Source of the DNA: TC-15 sp034437275
GTDB lineage: Bacteria > Chloroflexota > Anaerolineae > Aggregatilineales > Aggregatilineaceae
NCBI GenBank assembly: GCA_034437275.1
Contig: DAOTUD010000122.1
Span: forward strand, 1 to 12,953
Length of the DNA stretch: 12,953 nucleotides
Direction of reading: 5' to 3'
Of the stretch, positions 1 through 6,006 are shown piece by piece. Within the stretch, counting starts at the first letter, position 1. Every line of letters starts with the position of its first letter. The notes below the pieces were generated by a model. The model worked only from the letters and a program-made list of their open reading frames with translations, made no database searches and was not told where the DNA came from. A program made the translations under genes and the position numbers.

Positions 1-1239
1 CAGGTTGAGCGTGCCGGGGCCGGCCACGAAGGCCGCGACGACGCCCTGGTTATCCGACGCGGCGACGGCGGTCAGTGGGTCGCCGTCGGGATCGCTGGCG
101 GTGAAGGGCACGTCGACCACGTCGCCGACTTGCAGCGCCTGGTCGGGCATGGGCTGGATGGCGGGCTGGCGGTTGGGCTGCTCGACGGTGACGGCGAAGG
201 ACGTGCTAGCCGTGCCGCCGCGCCCGTCCTCGACGGTGACGGTGACGGTCGCGGAGCCGGGGGCGAGCGCCTGCAAACTCAGCAGGCCCGGTCCGGCAGC
301 AGTGGCCTCGACGATCGTGGGCTGGTCCGAGGCGGCGCTGGCGGTCAGCGGGTCGTTGTTCGGGTCGGAGACATCATACGCCACGTCACTCACATCCCCC
401 ACCAGCAGCGTTTGATCGGCGATGGGCGCGATCACGGGCGGCCCGTTGACCTCAACGGCGAAGGTGGTGCTGGTCGTGCCGCCCTGCCCATCGTCGACTT
501 GCAGTGTGATGGTGGTGATGCCGGGGCTGTTGGCCGTGATCGTCATGCGGTCCGGCGCGGACACGAACACGGTCGCGATGCCCGCATCCTGCGACGCGGC
601 GACAGCGGTCAGCGGGTCGCCATCGGGGTCGCTGGCGGTGAACTCGACCTCGCGCACGTCGCCGGGCATCAGCAGTTGGTCACCAATGGGCTGGATGGTG
701 GGCGGGGCGTTGACGGTGACGGCGAAGGTGGTGCGGGCCGTGCCGCCGCGCCCATCGTCGACGGTGATGTTCACATTCGCGGTGCCGGGACTGCTGCCGG
801 TCAGCGCAACGATGCCTGGTTCCGTAACGACGGCAGTGGCGATGTTTGCATTCTCGGACGTGGCGACAGCGGTCAGTGGGTCGCCGTCCGGGTCGCTGGC
901 AGTGAAGGATACCTCGCGCACATCGCCGGGCATCAGCAGTTGGTCACCGACGGGCTGGACGGTGGGCGGGGCGTTGACGGTGACGGCAAAGGCCGTGCTG
1001 GCCGTGCCGCCATGCCCGTCGTCGACGGTAATGGTCACAGAGGCGGTGCCGGGGCCGTTGCCGGTCAACGCGACGAGGCCCGGTTCGGCGACAAAGGCCG
1101 CCGCCACACCCTCGTTATCCGACATGGCGACAGCGGTCAGCATGTCGCCGTCCGGGTCGCTGGCGGTGAAAACCACCTCGACCGTTGCGCCGATTTGCAG
1201 TAGTTGGTCGTCGACGGGCTGGATATCCGGGTTGCTGTT
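1..1239 (-). repeat. Five tandem 88-residue cadherin/Ig-like domain repeats
   Basis: Within the lipoprotein gene, units of about 264 bases start (reading leftward) near 1239, 972, 708, 444 and 174. Units 2 and 3 are the most alike: both begin APPT(V/I)QP(V/I)GDQLLMPGD. SDPDGD recurs in units 1, 2, 3 and 5, while unit 4 has SDPNND. Such modules usually form stalks or adhesive rods. High similarity between neighbours makes recombination and copy-number change plausible. Confidence 0.8.
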
Positions 1240-2868
1240 GGGGATTTCTGTTGGCGTCGGCGTGTCGGACGGCGTCAGCGTGAAGGTCGGCGTGTGCGTC
1301 GGTGTGTCGGACGGCGTCAGCGTGAAGGTCGGCGTGTGCGTCGGTGTGTCGGACGGCGTCAGCGTGAAGGTCGGCGTGTGCGTCGGCGTGTCGGACGGCT
1401 CCGGCGTGAAGGTCGGGGTATCCGTCGGTGTCGGTGTGTCAGTCGCGGGCAGAGTGCCGGTCGGCGTGTTGGACGGCGTCAGCGTCAAGGTGGGCGTGTC
1501 GGACGGGACCAGCGTGAAGGTCGGGGTTGGCGTCGGCGTCCAGCTTGGTGTCAGCGACGGGGTGACGGTTGGGGTCCAACTGGGCGTAAAGGTCGGCGTC
1601 GGCGGGATCTTGCCCTCGGGCACGCGCGCGCAGTCGCCGAACTGCGTGGTGTCGTCGGTGTGCACCCAGCCATACGTCCCGGCGATGGAAATCTGCCACC
1701 AGCGGCGCGACGGGTCGATGGCGGTCACGGCGAACTGCTGGCCGGCGGCCAGCACCGTCATGCGCGAGTACGCCGCGCCCGGCCCACTGTAGACGAGCGT
1801 TCCGTCGGTGCGGATCTGAATACTGCACGGTTCCAGCGTGGGCGTAGGCGTATCCGTGCCGGGCGGTAGCGGCGTCGCCGTCGGGATGAAGGGCGTCGGG
1901 CTGGGCGGCAGCGGCGTGAAGGTCGGTGGCTGGGTGGGTGTGGCGACGTCCGGCAGCGGCGTGGGGCTGGGCGGGGGCAGCGCGATACCGACACCACTGC
2001 AATCGCCCAGGAGATTCGCGTAGTCTTCGTTGATCCAGCCGATCTGCCCGTTGAAATTGATCTGCGCCCAACGCGCCGGGTAAAGCTGGCGGCCCAGCAC
2101 CGGGTATTCCTGCCCGATGGTGGCCACGCCCCGCGCGTCATAATTCCAGCCCGGCCCGGTGCGCACGCTCAACGTGCTGACCGTGATCTGCACGCGGCAG
2201 GTCAGGTCCGGGGTGGGGGAGGGCGTGGGCGTGTGGCTGGGGGTGGCGCTGGCCACGCCAGGCAGCGGTTGGGGCGATGCTGGCGCGATCAGGCCCTCCG
2301 GCGGGCGCACAATCAACCACACGTACGCCGGGTTGCCGCGTACATTGCCGCGCCAGGGCACCACGCGCAGCAACTGCGGCCCGGAACTGGACGGTCGCCA
2401 CGTCAGCAGCACCTGCAATTCAGTCTCGCCGCCGGGTTGCGGGGAGGACTGCGAGTCGACGATGAAATCCCCGGCCAGCAGTTCGACGCGGGTCACGCCG
2501 ATCGGGTCGGTGGCGACAGCGAAGACCTGCACCTCGGTGTTGAGCAGCACTTGCGCATTGTTGGCCGGGGCCTGGATCGCCGCCTGGGGCCGGGTCGTCA
2601 CGGCCAGCGCCGTTTGCGTCCGGTTCGGGCGCGGCGTGGCGGTGTTGGTCGGCGGCGGCGTGACGGTGCTGGTATCGGTCGGCGGCGCAGAGCTGGGGGA
2701 GGGGACGGTGGTGGCAGCCGCTGCACGAGTTTCCACAGCGGTTGCGGGGACGGCGGTCGGTTCTTCTTCCGCTTCCTCGTCGGTGGTCAGCGTGCAGGCC
2801 AGGGCTGCCGTCACCAGCAGCAGGATCACGGCCAGCACCGGCCAGAACGTACGCGAGCGAACTGCCAT
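1..2868 (-). CDS. Large exported lipoprotein with Ig-like, two SH3-like and tandem cadherin/Ig-like domains (3' end outside window)
   Basis: One frame stays open from the ATG at 2868 to base 1, giving 956 codons without a stop; the C-terminus is missing. AAGGAGG at 2874-2880 is a good ribosome binding site. Residues 1-25 are a lipoprotein-type signal peptide with lipobox ALAC (Cys25). Next come an acidic and Thr/Pro-rich stretch (26-95), an Ig-like beta domain (about 95-190), a first SH3-like domain (about 222-292, LSVRTGPG motif), a second, more divergent SH3-like domain (about 346-415), a Thr/Pro linker (about 416-543) and five tandem domains of about 88 residues starting near 544, 633, 721, 809 and 898, the last one cut. 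Each opens with P-x-x-Q/P-x-x-DQ-x-L and has an SDPDGD-like acidic motif, as in cadherin/PKD-type folds. The layout suggests a surface protein binding cell wall, glycan or calcium, but the ligand is unknown. It lies 32 bases downstream of the thioredoxin-like gene, so they are probably co-transcribed. Confidence 0.9.
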   Translation of the reverse strand, partial: MAVRSRTFWPVLAVILLLVTAALACTLTTDEEAEEEPTAVPATAVETRAAAATTVPSPSSAPPTDTSTVTPPPTNTATPRPNRTQTALAVTTRPQAAIQAPANNAQVLLNTEVQVFAVATDPIGVTRVELLAGDFIVDSQSSPQPGGETELQVLLTWRPSSSGPQLLRVVPWRGNVRGNPAYVWLIVRPPEGLIAPASPQPLPGVASATPSHTPTPSPTPDLTCRVQITVSTLSVRTGPGWNYDARGVATIGQEYPVLGRQLYPARWAQINFNGQIGWINEDYANLLGDCSGVGIALPPPSPTPLPDVATPTQPPTFTPLPPSPTPFIPTATPLPPGTDTPTPTLEPCSIQIRTDGTLVYSGPGAAYSRMTVLAAGQQFAVTAIDPSRRWWQISIAGTYGWVHTDDTTQFGDCARVPEGKIPPTPTFTPSWTPTVTPSLTPSWTPTPTPTFTLVPSDTPTLTLTPSNTPTGTLPATDTPTPTDTPTFTPEPSDTPTHTPTFTLTPSDTPTHTPTFTLTPSDTPTHTPTFTLTPSDTPTPTEIPNSNPDIQPVDDQLLQIGATVEVVFTASDPDGDMLTAVAMSDNEGVAAAFVAEPGLVALTGNGPGTASVTITVDDGHGGTASTAFAVTVNAPPTVQPVGDQLLMPGDVREVSFTASDPDGDPLTAVATSENANIATAVVTEPGIVALTGSSPGTANVNITVDDGRGGTARTTFAVTVNAPPTIQPIGDQLLMPGDVREVEFTASDPDGDPLTAVAASQDAGIATVFVSAPDRMTITANSPGITTITLQVDDGQGGTTSTTFAVEVNGPPVIAPIADQTLLVGDVSDVAYDVSDPNNDPLTASAASDQPTIVEATAAGPGLLSLQALAPGSATVTVTVEDGRGGTASTSFAVTVEQPNRQPAIQPMPDQALQVGDVVDVPFTASDPDGDPLTAVAASDNQGVVAAFVAGPGTLNL
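1264..1431 (-). repeat. 42-base tandem repeats in the Thr/Pro linker
   Basis: Three nearly identical 42-base units start at 1264, 1306 and 1348, followed by a diverged fourth unit at 1390-1431. In the lipoprotein frame each encodes 14 residues, roughly TPTFTLTPSDTPTH. Because 42 is a multiple of three, gain or loss of a unit would change linker length without breaking the frame. Confidence 0.85.
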
Positions 2869-2900
2869 TGTGCCCTCCTTGGGGATAGTTTGCGCCGTTT

Positions 2901-3617
2901 TCAGTCTAGTACAGGTGTGGCGGTGGCGTCAACGTCCACCGGTGGCGCGGCGTAGTAGGTGATGCCGGCCAGCAGATCGTCCGGGTTGATGATCCCCTCC
3001 GGCATGAGGTGTGCCTCGCCGGTCGGGCTGACCACGATCACCCACAGCATGTCCGGCTCGCTGATCGCCGGGCCGAAGGCGTCTTCCATCATGCGCACCA
3101 TCTCGCGGCTGGCCACGCCTGCGATCCAGGCGGCCTGGCTGTCGTCCTGCGCGAGGCTGTCGATCACCGGCGCATATGCGCCCAGTTCCAGCGGGTACAG
3201 GCGGCGCACCGTCTGCGGCAGTTCGGGCGGGCGCACGCTCAGCGCCAGGATGACGGTGTCCCCGATGCGCTCGATCACCTGCGGCGGCTGGTCGGGCAGC
3301 GGCGCGCCATCGTCGCCGAGCGCCGGCAAGGTGATGCTCTCCAGGATGCGCTGGTGTTGTTCCAGGCACATCTCGCACGACACCGACAGCGCGTGGATCA
3401 CCACTGTGCGGCCTTCGAATTCGGCCAGCGTGTGCTGCTCGCCGTCCGCCGTCATGAAGGGCTGCGTCAGCCAGGGGCCGGGTGGAAAGGTGTTGTCGAA
3501 CGGCACATAAGTCACGTCGGTGCTTTGCAGCGGCGTCTGGCCGGCGGCCTGGTAGGTGCCCAGGGCCAGGATGGCCGCCATCAGCACGATCATCGCAATC
3601 ACGTAGAGCTTTCGCAT
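2901..3617 (-). CDS. Membrane-anchored thioredoxin-fold (TlpA-like) protein
   Basis: 238 residues, start chosen at the ATG at 3617 because GAGG sits six bases upstream; in-frame ATG (3623) and TTG (3629) codons lie just upstream but overlap this site. Residues 4-22 form a hydrophobic segment followed by a possible cleavage region (QAAGQ), so the protein is exported or anchored facing outward. Residues 63-90 read like the active-site strand and helix of TlpA/AhpC-type thioredoxins: TLAEFEGRTVVIHALSV, then CEMC (Cys81, Cys84). Pro188 before a hydrophobic strand and SPTGE near 197-201 fit the cis-proline and the final beta-hairpin of that fold. The CxxC suggests thiol-disulfide exchange with extracytoplasmic partners. 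The next gene encodes a lipoprotein with paired cysteines, a possible substrate. The fold call is by eye; a redox role is inferred. Confidence 0.78.
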   Translation of the reverse strand: MRKLYVIAMIVLMAAILALGTYQAAGQTPLQSTDVTYVPFDNTFPPGPWLTQPFMTADGEQHTLAEFEGRTVVIHALSVSCEMCLEQHQRILESITLPALGDDGAPLPDQPPQVIERIGDTVILALSVRPPELPQTVRRLYPLELGAYAPVIDSLAQDDSQAAWIAGVASREMVRMMEDAFGPAISEPDMLWVIVVSPTGEAHLMPEGIINPDDLLAGITYYAAPPVDVDATATPVLD

Positions 3618-3728
3618 AGTCATCCTCAAAACTAAGGCCCGTCACTCATGCTTTAGTGTATGGTGGAATCGCGCCACACGCCAGCGTGCTGTACACTGGG
3701 GCGGTCATGCACACGGGAGGTGTTTTTG
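3618..3728. promoter_or_regulatory. Divergent intergenic region with possible -10 boxes
   Basis: These 111 bases separate divergently transcribed genes, so both promoters should lie here. A TACACT hexamer occurs on the minus strand at 3655-3660 and on the plus strand at 3692-3697, each suitably placed as a -10 box. I see no convincing -35 box for either. The plus-strand ribosome site GGGAGGT is at 3715-3721. Confidence 0.3.
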
Positions 3729-4286
3729 ATGGATGGACAATCACACGAAAAATGGCAGGTGCTCTCCAAAACGCTGGTACTGGACCGGAGTCCCTGGCTC
3801 ACGCTGTGGAACGAAGCGGTGCGGCTGCCGGATGGCCGCGTGATCGACGACTGGCTGCGCATCGAGATGCCACCCTACGCGCTGATCTTTGCGGTGACGG
3901 TGGATGGCCGCGTGCCGTTGATCCGCAACTACAAACATGGGCTGCAAGACGTGATGGTCAACCTGCCGGGCGGTCACCTCGAACCCGGCGAGGAGGCGCT
4001 GGTCTCCGCACAGCGCGAACTGCGCGAGGAGACCGGGCTGGCGGCCCCGACCTGGACGTTCCTGGGCAAGTACGTCGCCAACGCCAACCGCGAGGCGGGC
4101 TGGGGCCATTACTTTCTGGCGCAGGGAGCCGAGCAGGTCGCCGCGCCGGATGACGGCGACCTCGAACGGATGGAACTGGTCTACTGCCCGCTGGCGGCGG
4201 TGCGGCAGGTATGGCGTTCGGGCGAGGTGTGCCAGTCGTCCTCGGCTGCTGCGATCGGGTTTGCGCTGGATGAGTTGGGCGTGTGA
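3729..4286 (+). CDS. Nudix hydrolase, ADP-ribose pyrophosphatase-like
   Basis: 185 residues from the ATG at 3729, chosen because GGGAGGT (3715-3721) lies seven bases upstream; an in-frame ATG at 3660 would add 23 residues that do not look like protein. A complete Nudix box, G-x5-E-x7-REL-x-EE-x-GL, spans residues about 82-104; its glutamates bind the catalytic metals. The N-terminal pattern (KWQVLSKTLVLDRSPWLTLW, then LPDGRVIDDW) matches the ADP-ribose pyrophosphatase branch, which splits ADP-ribose into AMP and ribose 5-phosphate. Length is normal and the box has no missing residue. Substrate choice among nucleoside diphosphate derivatives cannot be settled from sequence. It appears to be a single-gene unit. 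Confidence 0.88.
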   Translation: MDGQSHEKWQVLSKTLVLDRSPWLTLWNEAVRLPDGRVIDDWLRIEMPPYALIFAVTVDGRVPLIRNYKHGLQDVMVNLPGGHLEPGEEALVSAQRELREETGLAAPTWTFLGKYVANANREAGWGHYFLAQGAEQVAAPDDGDLERMELVYCPLAAVRQVWRSGEVCQSSSAAAIGFALDELGV

Positions 4287-4342
4287 GGGCGGGGCTGTTT
4301 TGCTGTTTGGCGCGGCACCTGTCACAATCGTATATAGAGCCA

Positions 4343-4508
4343 CATCTAGGGCGTTATGCTAGTTTTACCCCTCCCCCTGGCCCCCCCCCGCGCGCGGAGA
4401 GGGGGAAACAAACCGGGACCCAAAGTCCCTCTCCGTTCACGGGGAGGGATTTAGGGAGGGGTAAACCATCGACACACGCGCCAGGATATCTAGCATAACC
4501 CCATCTAG
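4343..4508. mobile_element. MITE-like palindromic element A
   Basis: A 152-base core (4350-4501) is flanked by the direct repeat CATCTAG (4343-4349 and 4502-4508), a possible target-site duplication. Inside are the inverted repeats GTTATGCTAG (4353-4362) / CTAGCATAAC (4490-4499) and TTTACCCCTCCC (4364-4375) / GGGAGGGGTAAA (4454-4465), all perfect. The centre is C-rich then G-rich and could fold further. There is no coding content. The structure fits a non-autonomous miniature element or a dispersed intergenic palindrome. It fills most of the 264-base gap between the Nudix and lactate dehydrogenase genes. Confidence 0.55.
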
Positions 4509-4550
4509 CACGCCGGATACACTAACACGCACTCAGGAGGAGCAAATCCC

Positions 4551-5498
4551 ATGAAAATCGGTATTATTGGCAGCGGGATGGTCGGCGCTACCGGGGCCTA
4601 TGCGCTGGTGATGCGCGGCGTCGGGCGCGAGATCATCCTGGTCGACCTGGACCGCAAGCGGGCCGAAGCCGAAGCTACTGATATCTCCCACGCGGTGCCT
4701 TTTTCGCACCCGCTGAACGTGCACGCCGGGGACTATCCCGATCTGGCCGGCAGCGCGGTCGTGATCATCACGGCGGGCGTCAGCCAGAAGCCCGGCGAAT
4801 CGCGCCTGGAACTGCTGGGCCGCAACGCGAAGGTGTTCCAGACTGTCGTGCCGCAGGTGTTGGAACATGCCCCGAATGCGGTGCTGGTGGTCGCTACCAA
4901 CCCGGTCGACGTGATGACGCACCTGGCCGCGCGCTATGCGGCGGCGCACGGCGTGCCGCCCCATCGCGTGATCGGCTCCGGCACCACGCTGGACACCGCG
5001 CGCTTCCGCACTCTGCTCGGTGCGCATCTCGGCGTGGATTCGTACCATGTGCACGGCTACGTGCTGGGCGAGCATGGCGATTCTGAGGTGCTCGCGTGGT
5101 CGGAGGTCAGCATCGGCGGCATCCCGCTTGATGAGTTCTGCGTGGTGGAAGGCAGCGAGATCACGCCGGAGGTCCGGCAGCACATCGACGACCGGGTGCG
5201 CAACGCCGCCTATCACATCATCGAGGGCAAGGGCGCGACCTACTACGGCATCGGCAGCGCCCTGGCGCGCATCGTCAATGTCATCCTGCGCGACCAGCGC
5301 TCGATCCTGACGGTGTGCTCCCCGACGCCGGAGGTGGTTGGGGTGCAGGACGTGACTGTGTCGCTGCCCAATCTGGTGGGCGGCAAGGGGATCATCACCA
5401 ATTGCATGGTGCCGCTCAATGATGACGAACGGGAAAAGCTGCACGCCAGCGCGCAGACGGTCAAGAATGCCATCGACGAACTGGACGGCGCGACATAA
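4551..5498 (+). CDS. ldh: L-lactate dehydrogenase
   Basis: 315 residues, the usual length. AGGAGG at 4536-4541 precedes the ATG. It interconverts pyruvate and L-lactate with NADH in the cytoplasm. The Rossmann motif GSGMVG is at residues 7-12, and the acidic VDLD at 31-34 favours NAD over NADP. Gln79 in SQKPGESR is the position that separates lactate from malate dehydrogenases (Arg in the latter), so I call LDH. Arg85, Asp148, Arg151 and the catalytic His175 (GEHGDSE) are present. Arg153 and His168 correspond to the fructose-1,6-bisphosphate site of allosteric bacterial LDHs, suggesting glycolytic activation. The gene stands alone between two palindromic elements and ends at a strong terminator. 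A malate dehydrogenase of the LDH-like type is the alternative, and less likely. Confidence 0.92.
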   Translation: MKIGIIGSGMVGATGAYALVMRGVGREIILVDLDRKRAEAEATDISHAVPFSHPLNVHAGDYPDLAGSAVVIITAGVSQKPGESRLELLGRNAKVFQTVVPQVLEHAPNAVLVVATNPVDVMTHLAARYAAAHGVPPHRVIGSGTTLDTARFRTLLGAHLGVDSYHVHGYVLGEHGDSEVLAWSEVSIGGIPLDEFCVVEGSEITPEVRQHIDDRVRNAAYHIIEGKGATYYGIGSALARIVNVILRDQRSILTVCSPTPEVVGVQDVTVSLPNLVGGKGIITNCMVPLNDDEREKLHASAQTVKNAIDELDGAT

Positions 5499-5522
5499 AC
5501 GCCGCCGGCAGCCCAATAGACA

Positions 5523-5720
5523 CTACAGGCAAACGCGGGTCGGGGGGACCCGCGCTTGTTTTGGGGTGGTCGTGCTCAACGCTTGCGCCGCTAGCAGCGC
5601 CGCCCGTCCGGCCTGCGACAGCCCGTACTCTTCGATCTCAGCGCGCAGCGCGTCCGGGTCGCCATAGCCGCCGGCGTACCGGGGCCACGAATAACCTGTC
5701 ATGTCCAAAACGAACAGCAC
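5523..5720 (-). CDS. Doubtful small ORF, possibly a gene remnant
   Basis: An open frame of 65 codons from a GTG at 5720 (or an ATG at 5702) encodes a protein-like stretch (GYSWPRYAGGYGDPDALR, then an acidic/amphipathic region) with GC-rich third positions. I see no ribosome binding site. Its last dozen codons run through the terminator hairpin of the convergent lactate dehydrogenase gene, and its upstream side abuts a palindromic repeat at 5740-5765. It may be a short genuine gene or the broken remainder of a longer one. I do not recognise the product. Confidence 0.25.
   Translation of the reverse strand: MLFVLDMTGYSWPRYAGGYGDPDALRAEIEEYGLSQAGRAALLAAQALSTTTPKQARVPPTRVCL
5534..5562 (+). terminator. 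Rho-independent terminator after ldh
   Basis: CGCGGGTC (5534-5541) pairs perfectly with GACCCGCG (5547-5554) around a five-G loop and is followed by CTTGTTTT. It lies 36 bases after the ldh stop codon. Confidence 0.8.
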
Positions 5721-5739
5721 AACACGCTGTCATGCAGAT

Positions 5740-5765
5740 GGCGCGTCGTTTACCCCTCCCTAAAT
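5740..5765. repeat. Second copy of the element A arm
   Basis: TTTACCCCTCCCTAAAT (5749-5765) is the exact reverse complement of 4449-4465 in element A, 17 bases identical. GGCGCGT just before it also matches the sequence beside the element A arm, with a deletion between the two. This ties the two intergenic repeats to one family. Confidence 0.65.
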
Positions 5766-5770
5766 TTTTC

Positions 5771-5925
5771 CCCGTAAATGGCTAATCATTACCCAATAAG
5801 TGGGGAGCAGGCCCGCGCTGTGACTCCCCCTCGCCCCACTGGGTGAGAGAGGGGGCCGGGGGGTGAGGGGGGACCGGCTAATTTCCCGCATCGAAAAAAC
5901 GTGGGTAATGCTAACCCGTAAAATG
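5771..5925. mobile_element. MITE-like palindromic element B
   Basis: A 134-base core (5781-5914) is flanked by near-identical direct repeats CCCGTAAATG (5771-5780) and CCCGTAAAATG (5915-5925). Its ends carry a perfect inverted repeat CATTACCCA (5787-5795) / TGGGTAATG (5902-5910), extended outward by GCTAAT versus GTTAG. The middle (about 5823-5873) is the C-rich/G-rich palindrome common as an intergenic repeat in several bacterial phyla. No coding content is seen. It ends 23 bases before the -35 box of the next gene. Confidence 0.5.
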
Positions 5926-5948
5926 AATCTGCCCAAACCGATCCGGGG

Positions 5949-5977
5949 TTGAACGAATTGCACGCCAACACTATACT
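5949..5977 (+). promoter_or_regulatory. Sigma-70-type promoter for the acyltransferase/kinase operon
   Basis: TTGAAC (5949-5954) and TATACT (5972-5977) are separated by exactly 17 bases, each close to consensus. Transcription would start near 5984, about 23 bases before the GTG start codon, leaving just enough leader for the GGAGG ribosome site at 5996-6000. Confidence 0.72.
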
Positions 5978-6006
5978 AACCGGGGGATAACCTGTGGAGG
6001 GGAACT

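Noticed and set aside
1264..1431. CRISPR-like array
   Set aside because: The units are contiguous with no unique spacers, and they are in frame within a coding gene.
130..1792. Long plus-strand open frames (130-1203, 422-1792) opposite the lipoprotein gene
   Set aside because: They are mirror images of the repeat-rich minus-strand gene, lack ribosome sites, and give Gly/Val/Ser or Arg/Gly-rich low-complexity products. The minus frame has a signal peptide and clear domains over the same bases.
4283..4498. Small plus-strand ORF of 71 codons
   Set aside because: It translates the palindromic element itself (Pro/Arg/Gly-rich) and has no ribosome site; such repeats often produce false ORFs.
4495..4523. 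Promoter for ldh with -10 TACACT at 4518-4523
   Set aside because: The -10 is only fair and no -35 box is found at the proper distance, so I did not list it as a feature.
4551..5498. Malate dehydrogenase
   Set aside because: Gln79 at the specificity position and GEHGDSE favour lactate dehydrogenase; malate enzymes carry Arg at that site.
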